This document shows positions 1 through 7,338 of a DNA stretch of 64,000 nt, in pieces; within the stretch, counting starts at the first letter, position 1; each line of letters opens with the position of its first letter. Made by a program: the position numbers and the translations under genes. The notes below the pieces were generated by a model. That model was not told where the DNA came from and did no database searches. It worked only from the letters and a program-made list of their open reading frames with translations. This DNA comes from Massilia sp. R2A-15 (lineage in GTDB: Bacteria > Pseudomonadota > Gammaproteobacteria > Burkholderiales > Burkholderiaceae_D): NCBI RefSeq assembly GCF_030704305.1, contig NZ_CP131935.1, positions 4,898,001 through 4,962,000 on the forward strand, written 5' to 3'.

Positions 1-1
1 C

Positions 2-1039
2 AGCCAGGTCCTCGAATCGGCGCGCCGCGTGGTCGGCAGCGTGCTTGGCAGCGCGGCGCCGGCGATTGCGGCGCCCACCGCCGTGGCCGCGCCAGAACTG
101 CGCGTCGACCAGCACTTCGAGCCGATCCGGCGCATGGCCGGCGCTCCGGTCGATGCGCTGCTGGCGCGCCTGGGCGACTTCTACCAAGAACTGAGCGCGC
201 TCGAGAGCGGCCTGCGCGGCGGCAGTGCACCGGTGCAGGGCATCGCATCAGCTGAAAAACTCAAGGCCGACGCGGCCGGCCTGCCGCCGCCGCTGGCCGG
301 CATCATCGGCTCGCTGCTGGTCAGCTCCAGCGGGCAGGCTGCCGCGGCCGGCGGCAAGACGCTCGAAGCGGGCGCGCAGGGAGCCTCGGCGTTCTGCGAC
401 AAGGCCGTCAGCGGGCGCTACCCATTCGTCAAGTCGGCCCAGGCCGAAGTGACCACCGAGGACTTCGCCGCGGTGTTCGCGCCGGGCGGGGACCTGGACA
501 AGTACTTCCAGGCCAACCTGGCCAGCCAGGTCGACATGGCGGGCGCCAGCTGGCGCGCGCGGCCGGGCGCTCAAGGCGCCGCCACCATTTCGGCCGCCAC
601 CTTGCGCCAGTTCCAGAACGCCGACACGGTGCGCAAGGCTTTCTTCCGCGGCGGCCAGCCCGCTGCTTCGGCCGACCTGGTGCTGGTGGCGGCCGATGGC
701 GGGGGCGCGGTATTCGACTACGACGGCGAGCAGACCAAGCTCGCGCCGGGGCAGGGCGCGATCCGCCTCAAGTGGCCGGCCCAACGTCCAGCCGCGCAAG
801 CGAAACTGTCGCCGGCCGGCGGCGGCGCGCAGGTCGTCGGCGAAGGCAACTGGGCGCTGTTCCGGCTGTTCGACAAGGCGCAGCTCGAGCCGGGCGCGAC
901 GCCAGAGCGGCTGCGCCTGAACTACCAGGTCGACGGCAAGAAGCTGGTGCTGGAACTGCGCGCCAGCAGCGTACTCAATCCGTTCCGCTTGGGCGCGCTG
1001 GAGAGCTTCCAGTGCCCCGGCCGCAGGAAGGGGGCTTGA
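2..1039 (+). CDS. tssM: TssM (IcmF/VasK), C-terminal part, cut by window start
   Basis: C-terminal 345 residues of the T6SS inner-membrane protein TssM, which with TssJ and TssL forms the membrane complex anchoring the sheath and baseplate. The frame is open from base 2, so the gene starts outside the window. The visible part is the periplasmic C-terminal domain: the N-D-x-V-R-K-A-F-F-x-G-G motif (about residues 207-218) and the W-P turn followed by the G-x-W-A-L-F-R-L-F strand are typical of TssM C-termini. The stop overlaps the start of tagF (ATGA type), so the two are translationally coupled. The ATPase-like and transmembrane parts cannot be assessed here. Identity is family-level recognition, supported by the surrounding T6SS genes. 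Confidence 0.9.
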   Translation, partial: SQVLESARRVVGSVLGSAAPAIAAPTAVAAPELRVDQHFEPIRRMAGAPVDALLARLGDFYQELSALESGLRGGSAPVQGIASAEKLKADAAGLPPPLAGIIGSLLVSSSGQAAAAGGKTLEAGAQGASAFCDKAVSGRYPFVKSAQAEVTTEDFAAVFAPGGDLDKYFQANLASQVDMAGASWRARPGAQGAATISAATLRQFQNADTVRKAFFRGGQPAASADLVLVAADGGGAVFDYDGEQTKLAPGQGAIRLKWPAQRPAAQAKLSPAGGGAQVVGEGNWALFRLFDKAQLEPGATPERLRLNYQVDGKKLVLELRASSVLNPFRLGALESFQCPGRRKGA

Positions 1040-1818
1040 TGAACGGGCTTCCCGGCTTTTACGGCAAGCTGCCGGCCCACGGCGACTTCGTGCAGCGGCG
1101 CTTGCCGTCTGAATTCGTGGCGCGCTGGGACCGCTGGCTGCAGGAATCGATGCTGGCTGCGCGCGCGGCGCTCGAACCGCATTGGACCGGCCACTACATG
1201 GCGGCGCCGGCTTGGCAGTTCGCGCTGGCGCCGGGATGCATCGACCAGCAGGGCTGGATCGGCCTGGTGCTGCCCAGCCGCGACCGGGTTGGCCGCCAGT
1301 TCCCGCTCACCATCGCGCTGGCGCAGGGCGTTCGCTTCGACCCGCTCGCTGCGCTGGTTGGCGCCGGGGCCTGGTTCGGCGCGCTGGAGCAGGTGGCGCG
1401 CCACGCGATCGCGCACGGGCTGGAACTGACCGATTTCGAAGCCGCTCTCGCCCGGCTTGGCCCGGCCCCGCAGGCGGCACCGCCGGACCTGGCGATGGAA
1501 GACGCCACCAAGCCGCTGCCGCTGGGCGGCGCCGCGCGGCCGCTGGCCTGGCGCATGAACAGTCCCGGCGATTATGGCCTGGTGCCCGGCGTGCTGGCCG
1601 CGCTGCGGCGCCCGGCCTGCGTGCTGGCGGGCGGCGCGCCGCGCACCGTGCTGGCGCTCGAACTGCTGCCCGAGCCGGAACTGGCGGTGGCGCTGTTCGA
1701 CGACCAGTGGGCGGCGCACGGCTGGCGCTACGAAGACCACGACGCCACCCGAAAGCTGGCGCCGGCCGGCGCAATTGCCGCCGACCTGACCCGGCCTTTA
1801 CCTGGCGACACCGGATGA
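1039..1818 (+). CDS. tagF: TagF, T6SS-associated protein
   Basis: 259-residue TagF, a cytosolic T6SS accessory protein that in characterised systems represses assembly post-translationally, partly by binding Fha. The ATG at 1039 overlaps the tssM stop; an open frame extends upstream to 772, but that part overlaps tssM in another frame and has shadow-like composition. The N-terminus has the family signature G-F-Y-G-K-L-P-x-x-G-D-F-V-x-R-R-L-P (residues 5-22), then W-D-x-W-L-Q and a conserved G-R-x-F-P-L segment (about 85-90). The presence of pppA, fha and ppkA at the far end of the locus fits a threonine-phosphorylation-controlled system in which TagF usually acts as antagonist. No frameshift or truncation is seen. 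Confidence 0.9.
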   Translation: MNGLPGFYGKLPAHGDFVQRRLPSEFVARWDRWLQESMLAARAALEPHWTGHYMAAPAWQFALAPGCIDQQGWIGLVLPSRDRVGRQFPLTIALAQGVRFDPLAALVGAGAWFGALEQVARHAIAHGLELTDFEAALARLGPAPQAAPPDLAMEDATKPLPLGGAARPLAWRMNSPGDYGLVPGVLAALRRPACVLAGGAPRTVLALELLPEPELAVALFDDQWAAHGWRYEDHDATRKLAPAGAIAADLTRPLPGDTG

Positions 1819-1887
1819 CAAGCGGGACGAACCTTTCACTCCAAACATTTGCCTCACACGGCTACATCACCGCAGGGAGCCTGAACC

Positions 1888-2262
1888 ATGATGCCAACTG
1901 ACGAATTGCGAAATGTCTCTAAAAGTCCGCCGGCGCGCTCGTGTTTTTCTTCGAAGACGAAGATGGAAATCTCCACCCGCACGTTGATGATTGCGATCGC
2001 GGCGACCGTGATGGAACGCTGCCGCCTGCTGGACAGCATCGCCATGGTCGACGCCGAAGTCGACGCCGACGAGCATCTGTCGGAACAAGTCATGGATATA
2101 GATCGCGCGCTCGGCGAACTAGCCGGCCCGTATAGCGAGGGCGTCATGCATGACGGCCTTTATCCAAACTATGAAACTCTGTTAGCCAGCACCACGGAAT
2201 CCTGGCGTCTGCTGGAGGGCGAACGCCGCGACGCGCCCTCGAAAGGGAACGATCATGCGTGA
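1888..2262 (+). CDS. hypothetical protein between tagF and tssA
   Basis: 124-residue protein of unknown function. The ATG at 1888 is preceded by AGGGAG at good spacing; a second in-frame ATG at 1963 would give 99 residues beginning M-E-I-S-T-R-T and lacks a comparable ribosome site. The last 8 bases overlap tssA, so coupled translation is likely and argues that it is a real gene. No signal peptide or clear transmembrane segment is seen; the middle is helical and acidic (a D-A-E-V-D-A-D-E-H stretch). Codon use in the first 25 codons is less GC-rich than in its neighbours. I do not recognise a family. Placement suggests an accessory T6SS role, which is inference. Confidence 0.6.
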   Translation: MMPTDELRNVSKSPPARSCFSSKTKMEISTRTLMIAIAATVMERCRLLDSIAMVDAEVDADEHLSEQVMDIDRALGELAGPYSEGVMHDGLYPNYETLLASTTESWRLLEGERRDAPSKGNDHA

Positions 2263-3292
2263 CACCACCATCGACGTCGAAGCACTGTTGCGTGAAGTCG
2301 AGGCGGACGCGCCCTGCGGGCCGAACCTTGAATACGACCCGGCCTTCCTCGAACTCGAACAGGAAGCCCAGGGCAAGCCCGAGGTGCAGTACGGCGCCAC
2401 CGTGATGGCGCGCGTGCCGCCCGACTGGAAAGTGGTGCGGCGCCTCGCCGCCGGCCTGCTCGAACGCAGCCGCGACCTGCGGGTGATCGCACCGATGCTG
2501 CGCGCTGCGACGGCGCTCGAAGGCGTGGCCGGGCTGGCGTCCTGCATGCAGCTGCTGGCGCGCCTGCTCGAGGAGCGCTGGGACAGCGTCCATCCCCAGC
2601 TCGATCCGGACGACGGGATGGACCCGCTGTTGCGCATCAATTCGCTGGCCGCGCTGGTCGATGCGGGCACCGTGCTGCGCGAAGTGAAGGAGGCGCCGCT
2701 GCTGATGCTGCCGGGCCTCGGACCGTTCAGCCTGCGCGAACTGGAAATCGCCAACGGCGAAGTCGAACCGCCCGAAGGCCAGCAAAAGCTCAGCATGGCC
2801 TCGGTCGAAGCGGCGATACGCGACGTCGAACCAGAGCGCCTGGCCGCCGCGGGCAAGGCAATGCGGATCGCGCTCGACAGCGCGATCGAGATCGAAGCGC
2901 TGCTGGTGCGCCGGGTCGGCAGCTCGCAGGCCCTGAACCTGGAGCCGCTCACGCGCATGCTGCGGCGCGGCCGCGATTTCCTCGACGCGGCCAATCCGGC
3001 CGCGGCCCCCGCAGCCGATGCGCAGGACGGCGCCGCTCCCGCTGCGGCCAGCGCACCCGGTGCGCCGGCGCGCGCAGCCGCCATCAGCGGCGACATCGGT
3101 AGCCGCGACGACGTGCTGCGCATGCTCGACAAGATATGCAACTACTACCAGCAGCACGAGCCATCGAGCCCGGTGCCGCTGCTGCTGGCGCGCGCCAAAC
3201 GGCTGGTGCCGAAAAATTTTTTTGAAATCCTGGAAGACCTGGCGCCGGATGGAATGGCGCAGCTGACGGCAGTCAGCGGACAGCGGGAATAA
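2255..3292 (+). CDS. tssA: TssA (ImpA family), T6SS baseplate/sheath cap protein
   Basis: 345-residue TssA. In studied systems TssA binds the membrane complex and baseplate and primes or caps tube and sheath polymerisation in the cytoplasm. The N-terminal ImpA domain (residues 1 to about 200) shows the signature A-P-C-G-x-N-L-E-Y-D-P-x-F-x-E-L-E, then D-W-x-V-V-R-x-L-A-A and W-D-S-V-H-P-x-L-D-P-D-D-G-x-D-P-x-L-R. A linker rich in Ala and Pro (about 248-275) separates it from a short C-terminal helical domain with the E-P-S-S-P-V-P-L-L-L-x-R-A-K-R-L motif. That short C-terminus suggests the TssA subclass with a C-terminal ImpA_C-like segment rather than the long VasJ type; this is inference. 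Start chosen at the ATG overlapping the previous gene. Confidence 0.92.
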   Translation: MRDTTIDVEALLREVEADAPCGPNLEYDPAFLELEQEAQGKPEVQYGATVMARVPPDWKVVRRLAAGLLERSRDLRVIAPMLRAATALEGVAGLASCMQLLARLLEERWDSVHPQLDPDDGMDPLLRINSLAALVDAGTVLREVKEAPLLMLPGLGPFSLRELEIANGEVEPPEGQQKLSMASVEAAIRDVEPERLAAAGKAMRIALDSAIEIEALLVRRVGSSQALNLEPLTRMLRRGRDFLDAANPAAAPAADAQDGAAPAAASAPGAPARAAAISGDIGSRDDVLRMLDKICNYYQQHEPSSPVPLLLARAKRLVPKNFFEILEDLAPDGMAQLTAVSGQRE

Positions 3293-3346
3293 GGGGGGAG
3301 CAGTGAATGGGGCAGGCATCGTTGTTCAATCATGGAGGACACCATC

Positions 3347-3847
3347 GTGGGTAAAGAGAGCAGTCAGAAGTTCATTGCACGTAACCGGGCGCCGCGCGTG
3401 CAGATCGAATACGACGTCGAAGTCTACGGCGCCGAGAAGAAGGTCCAGCTGCCGTTCGTGATGGGCGTGCTGGCCGACCTGTCCGGCCAGCCGGCCGATC
3501 CGCTGGCGCCGGTGGCCGAGCGCAAATTCCTCGAGATCGACGTCGACAATTTCGACGAGCGGCTCAAGGCGATGAAGCCGCGCGTGGCCGTCCAGGTGCC
3601 GAACACGCTCACCGGCGAGGGCAACCTGTCGATCGACATGACGTTCGAAAGCATGGACGACTTCACGCCGGCGGCGGTGGCGCGCAAGGTCGATTCGCTC
3701 GGCAAGCTGCTCGACGCGCGCAGCCAGCTGTCGAACCTGATGACCTACATGGACGGCAAGACCGGCGCCGAGGACCTGATCGCGAAACTGCTGGCCGAAC
3801 CCGCGCTGATGCAGGCGCTGACCGCGGCGCCGAAGCCGCAAGCGTAA
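3347..3847 (+). CDS. tssB: TssB (VipA), contractile sheath small subunit
   Basis: 166-residue TssB, which pairs with TssC to build the contractile sheath recycled by ClpV. I chose the GTG at 3347 because GGAGGA lies seven bases upstream and the protein then begins V-G-K-E-S-S-Q-K-F-I-A-R-N-R-A-P-R-V, the usual TssB N-terminus. The in-frame ATG at 3332 would add five residues and has no ribosome site. The body has the conserved Q-I-E-Y-D-V-E-V-Y-G-A-E-K-K segment and L-P-F-V-M-G-V-L-A-D-L-S-G. The gene is intact, in series with tssA upstream (54-base gap) and tssC downstream (30-base gap). Confidence 0.95.
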   Translation: MGKESSQKFIARNRAPRVQIEYDVEVYGAEKKVQLPFVMGVLADLSGQPADPLAPVAERKFLEIDVDNFDERLKAMKPRVAVQVPNTLTGEGNLSIDMTFESMDDFTPAAVARKVDSLGKLLDARSQLSNLMTYMDGKTGAEDLIAKLLAEPALMQALTAAPKPQA

Positions 3848-3877
3848 GCCCGACCAACCATCACCGGAGAATCGACA

Positions 3878-5365
3878 ATGGCTCAATCAGAAGCATTAAT
3901 GCAGGAAGACGCCGGCACGCTCGAAGTGAGCGATTTCAGCAGCCTGCTCCAGAAGGAATTCAAGCCGCAGTCCGACAAGGCCAGGGAATCGGTCGAAGTG
4001 GCTGTGCGCACACTGGCCGAACAGGCGCTGGCCGGCGCCAACCTGGTGTCGGGCGACGTGCTGGCCACCATTTCCAGCCTGATCGCGCAGCTCGACAAGA
4101 AGCTCACCGAGCAGATCAACCTGATCATGCACTCGGAGCAGTTCCAGGCGGTGGAGGGCGCATGGCGCGGCCTGCACTACCTGGTCAACAACACCGAGAC
4201 CGACGAGACGCTCAAGATCCGCGTCATGAACATCTCGAAGAACGATCTGGGCAAGACGCTCAAGAAGTACAAGGGCACGGCCTGGGACCAGAGCCCGATC
4301 TTCAAGAAGATGTACGAGGAGGAGTTCGGCCAGTTCGGCGGCGAGCCTTTCGGCGCCATCGTCGCCGACTACTACTTCGACAACAGCGCGCCCGATGTCG
4401 AGCTGTTGGCGTCGATGGCCAAGGTGGCCGCTTCCGCGCACGCGCCGTTCATCGCCGCGGCGGCGCCGTCGGTGATGCTGATGGAATCGTGGCAGGAACT
4501 GTCCAACCCGCGCGACCTGACCAAGATCTTCCAGACGCCGGAGCACGCCGCGTGGCGCTCGTTCCGCGAGTCCGAGGATTCGCGCTACGTCGGCCTGGCC
4601 ATGCCGCGCTTCCTGGCGCGCCAGCCGTACGGCGCCCGCACCGATCCGGTCGAGGCGTTCGACTTCGAGGAAGACACCAGCGCGCCGGGCAGCACCGGCT
4701 ACACCTGGGCCAACGCGGCCTACGCGATGGCGGTCAACATCAACCGCTCGTTCAAGGAATACGGCTGGTGCTCGCGCATCCGCGGAATCGAGTCGGGCGG
4801 CGCGGTCGAGGGATTGCCGGTGCACTCCTTCCCGACCGACGACGGCGGCGTGGCCATGCAGTGCCCGACCGAGATCGCCATTTCGGACCGGCGCGAAGCG
4901 GAGCTGGCGGCCAACGGCTTCATGCCGCTGGTGCACAAGAAGAACACCGACTTCGCCGCCTTCATCGGCGCGCAGTCGCTGCACAAGCCGGCCGAGTACG
5001 ACGATCCGGACGCCACCGCCAACGCCAACCTGGCCGCGCGGCTGCCGTACCTGTTCGCCACCTGCCGCTTCGCGCACTACCTCAAGTGCATCGTGCGCGA
5101 CAAGCTCGGCTCGTTCAAGGAGCGCGCGGAGATGGAGCGCTGGCTGACCAAATGGATCATGCAGTACGTCGACGGCGATCCGGCCAATTCGAGCGAGATC
5201 ACCAAGGCCAAGAAACCGCTGGCGGCGGCCGAGGTGGTACTCGAGGAAGTAGAGGGCAACCCGGGGTACTACACCTCGAAGTTCTTCCTGCGGCCTCATT
5301 ACCAGCTCGAAGGCCTGACGGTGTCGCTGCGCCTGGTGTCCAAGCTGCCATCGGCGAAGACCTGA
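3878..5365 (+). CDS. tssC: TssC (VipB), contractile sheath large subunit
   Basis: 495-residue TssC, the large sheath subunit that co-assembles with TssB around the Hcp tube. GGAG precedes the ATG. Conserved blocks include A-V-E-G-A-W-R-G-L-H-Y-L-V-N-N-T-E (about 90-105), F-G-A-I-V-A-D-Y-Y-F-D (about 157-167), the F-x-E-D-T-S-x-P-G-S-x-G-Y-T-W-x-N-A-A-Y-A region and the L-P-Y-L-F-A-x-C-R-F-A-H-Y-L-K block near residue 390. The length is normal for the family. It lies between tssB and hcp in the usual order. Confidence 0.97.
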   Translation: MAQSEALMQEDAGTLEVSDFSSLLQKEFKPQSDKARESVEVAVRTLAEQALAGANLVSGDVLATISSLIAQLDKKLTEQINLIMHSEQFQAVEGAWRGLHYLVNNTETDETLKIRVMNISKNDLGKTLKKYKGTAWDQSPIFKKMYEEEFGQFGGEPFGAIVADYYFDNSAPDVELLASMAKVAASAHAPFIAAAAPSVMLMESWQELSNPRDLTKIFQTPEHAAWRSFRESEDSRYVGLAMPRFLARQPYGARTDPVEAFDFEEDTSAPGSTGYTWANAAYAMAVNINRSFKEYGWCSRIRGIESGGAVEGLPVHSFPTDDGGVAMQCPTEIAISDRREAELAANGFMPLVHKKNTDFAAFIGAQSLHKPAEYDDPDATANANLAARLPYLFATCRFAHYLKCIVRDKLGSFKERAEMERWLTKWIMQYVDGDPANSSEITKAKKPLAAAEVVLEEVEGNPGYYTSKFFLRPHYQLEGLTVSLRLVSKLPSAKT

Positions 5366-5465
5366 TCGTGTGTTGTTGTGCCGCGCGGACGGTTGCAGGT
5401 CCGCGTTCTCGAAGTACCAACCGAGGTCCGGCAAACCGGTTGCCGGCATTTACTGGAGAATAAAA

Positions 5466-5960
5466 ATGGCATTAGATATGTTCATCAACATGGGCGCCAA
5501 CATCAAAGGGGAATCGCGCGACAAGGTGCAGGGGCCGAAGGGCGACATCGACGTGCTGGCCTGGAGCTGGGGCATGAGCCAGTCCGGCAGCACCCACATG
5601 GGCGGTGGCGGCGGCGCCGGCAAGGCCAACTTCCAGGACCTGTCGTTCACCAAGTACATCGACGCCTCGTCGAGCGCGCTGATGGTGGCGCTGGCCAAGG
5701 GTTCGCACATCGACAAGGTGGAACTGCTGGTGCGCAAGGCCGGCGAAGGCCAGCAGAAGTACATCCACGTCACGCTCAAGGAAGTGATCGTGACGTCGGT
5801 GTCGACTGGCGGCAGTGGCGGCGAAGACCGCCTGACCGAGAACGTCACGCTCAACTTCGGCGAGGTCAAGTTCGACTACACGCCGCAGGACAGCAAGGGC
5901 ACGGTCGCGGGCGACAAGACCTTCGCCTGGAACATCGCCGAGAACCACGCGGCCGGCTGA
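5466..5960 (+). CDS. hcp: Hcp (TssD), T6SS inner tube protein
   Basis: 164-residue Hcp, the hexameric ring protein stacked into the expelled T6SS tube. Start at the ATG preceded by TGGAGA; an open frame reaches further upstream but has no ribosome site there. The N-terminus M-A-L-D-M-F-I-N-M-G-A-N-I-K-G-E-S and the D-V-L-A-W-S-W-G-M-S-Q-S-G motif are typical of the Burkholderiales Hcp group, as is the Gly-rich loop (about residues 44-50) before the K-Y-I-D-A-S-S motif. A strong hairpin terminator follows 17 bases after the stop, so hcp is probably expressed above the downstream baseplate genes. Confidence 0.97.
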   Translation: MALDMFINMGANIKGESRDKVQGPKGDIDVLAWSWGMSQSGSTHMGGGGGAGKANFQDLSFTKYIDASSSALMVALAKGSHIDKVELLVRKAGEGQQKYIHVTLKEVIVTSVSTGGSGGEDRLTENVTLNFGEVKFDYTPQDSKGTVAGDKTFAWNIAENHAAG

Positions 5961-5977
5961 TCGCGCCGGCCAGTACC

Positions 5978-6011
5978 AGCCGCGCCGCCGAGCCAGGCGG
6001 CGCGGCTTTTT
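5978..6011 (+). terminator. intra-operon rho-independent terminator after hcp
   Basis: A perfect 12-bp GC-rich stem (5978-5989 pairs with 5996-6007) closes a 6-base loop and runs into a T run, with a further T run at 6014-6020. It lies between the hcp stop and the tagJ start on the coding strand. Because the same-strand T6SS genes continue at once, it probably acts as a partial terminator or attenuator setting the hcp to baseplate ratio. Confidence 0.8.
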
Positions 6012-6050
6012 CCGATTTTTTCAGCCGCCGGCGACGGCGTGGAGCCCGCG

Positions 6051-6848
6051 ATGCATGCCCTACAGCTCGTACGTGATGGTAACCTCGGCGGCGCCCTCGG
6101 GGCGCTGCAGGACGCGGTACGCAAGAACGCGTCCAATCCCAAGGACAGGATCTTCCTGTTCCAGCTGCTCTCCGTGCTCGGCCAGTGGGACCGCGCCCTG
6201 ACCCAGTTGAACGTGGTGGGCGAACTCGATGCAGGCGCCCTGCCGATGGTGCAGACCTATCGCGAGGCGATCCAGTGCGAAGCGCTGCGCCTGCAGATTT
6301 TTTCCGGCCAGCGCGCGCCGCTGGTGTTCGGCGAACCCCAGCCCTGGCTGGCGCTGCTGATCGACGCGCTGCGGCTCGATCGCGACGATCCGGGCCGCGC
6401 CGCCGCCGCACGCGCCCAGGCGCTCGAGGCCGCGCCCGCGTCGTCCGGCAGCATCGACGGCGAGCGTTTCGACTGGATCGCCGACGCCGACCAGCGCCTC
6501 GGCCCCGTGCTCGAAGCCGTCGTCAACGGACGCTATTTCTGGATTCCGTTCTGCCGCATCAGCCGGATCGAGATCGAGCCGCCGTCCGACCTGCGCGACA
6601 CGGTGTGGACCGCGGCTTCGTTCACCTGGGCCAACGGCGCCCAGACCATGGGGCTGATCCCGACCCGCTACGCCGGCACGGTCGGGCAAGGCGACGACGC
6701 CCTGATGCTGGCGCGCCGCACCGAATGGCAGGACGGCGGCGCCGGCGTGGGCCAGCGCATGCTCGCGACCGACAGCGCCGACTATCCCCTGATGGATGTG
6801 CGCCTGGTGGAGATCGAACCGGCCGGCGAGGACGCGCAGCATGGCTGA
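6051..6848 (+). CDS. tagJ: TagJ (ImpE/HsiE family) T6SS accessory protein
   Basis: 265-residue TagJ. In Pseudomonas the homologue HsiE1 binds the TssB N-terminus and modulates sheath recycling by ClpV; it is present only in some T6SS subtypes. The ATG at 6051 has GGAG six bases upstream; an in-frame GTG at 6039 is possible but worse placed. The N-terminal half is TPR-like (V-R-x-N-x-x-N-P-K-D-R-x-F-L-F-Q-L-L); the second half holds the ImpE signature with D-G-E-R-F-D-W-I-A-D-A-D-x-R-L-G-P and the G-R-Y-F-W-I-P-F block. It overlaps tssE by 8 bases. Confidence 0.88.
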   Translation: MHALQLVRDGNLGGALGALQDAVRKNASNPKDRIFLFQLLSVLGQWDRALTQLNVVGELDAGALPMVQTYREAIQCEALRLQIFSGQRAPLVFGEPQPWLALLIDALRLDRDDPGRAAAARAQALEAAPASSGSIDGERFDWIADADQRLGPVLEAVVNGRYFWIPFCRISRIEIEPPSDLRDTVWTAASFTWANGAQTMGLIPTRYAGTVGQGDDALMLARRTEWQDGGAGVGQRMLATDSADYPLMDVRLVEIEPAGEDAQHG

Positions 6849-7338
6849 ATTGGCCCCGCGCGAGCGGCTGCAGCCCGCGCTACTCGACCGCCTGACCGAC
6901 GACGAAGCCGACAAGTCGGTCGAATCGCGCGATCGCCGGGTGATGTCGGTGCGTTCGCTGCGCGAGGGCGTGCTGCGCGACCTGGCGTGGCTGCTCAACA
7001 CCACCAACCTGTTTTCGGTGGTGGAGCGCCACGGCCTGCCGCACGTCGCCAACTCGGTCATCAACTACGGCATCCCGGACATCTCCGGCGTGTCGCTGGC
7101 TTCGATGAACGTGGGCGACCTGGAACGCAGCATCCGCCAGGCGATCTGGGATTTCGAGCCGCGCCTGATCCGTGCCTCGGTGTCGGTCAAGGCGGTGCCC
7201 AACGACAGCGTCAACAAGATCATGTTCGACATCGAGGCCGACCTGTGGGCCCAGCCCTATCCGGAGCGGCTGTACCTGAAGACGGAACTGGACGTCGACC
7301 TGGCCTGCATCCGGCTGGTCGACCAGGGGGCCTCGTGA
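6841..7338 (+). CDS. tssE: TssE (gp25-like) baseplate protein
   Basis: 165-residue TssE, homologue of phage T4 gp25 and the baseplate component that nucleates the sheath. It starts at an ATG overlapping the tagJ stop region. The N-terminal R-L-x-P-A-L-L-D-R-L-T-D-D segment, the L-R-x-x-V-L-R-D-L-x-W-L-L-N-T-T-N block and the S-V-I-N-Y-G-I-P-D-x-S-G motif are typical. The conserved E-P-R-L gp25 motif is present as F-E-P-R-L-I-R. The stop codon overlaps the GTG start of tssF, so translation is coupled. Confidence 0.93.
   Translation: MAELAPRERLQPALLDRLTDDEADKSVESRDRRVMSVRSLREGVLRDLAWLLNTTNLFSVVERHGLPHVANSVINYGIPDISGVSLASMNVGDLERSIRQAIWDFEPRLIRASVSVKAVPNDSVNKIMFDIEADLWAQPYPERLYLKTELDVDLACIRLVDQGAS

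Noticed and set aside
3896..5449. 517-codon minus-strand frame opposite tssC
   Set aside because: Antisense shadow of a high-GC gene; no family features.
4162..5463. Long plus-strand frame of 433 codons
   Set aside because: It lies inside tssC in another frame, with Arg/Ala/Gly-rich shadow composition.
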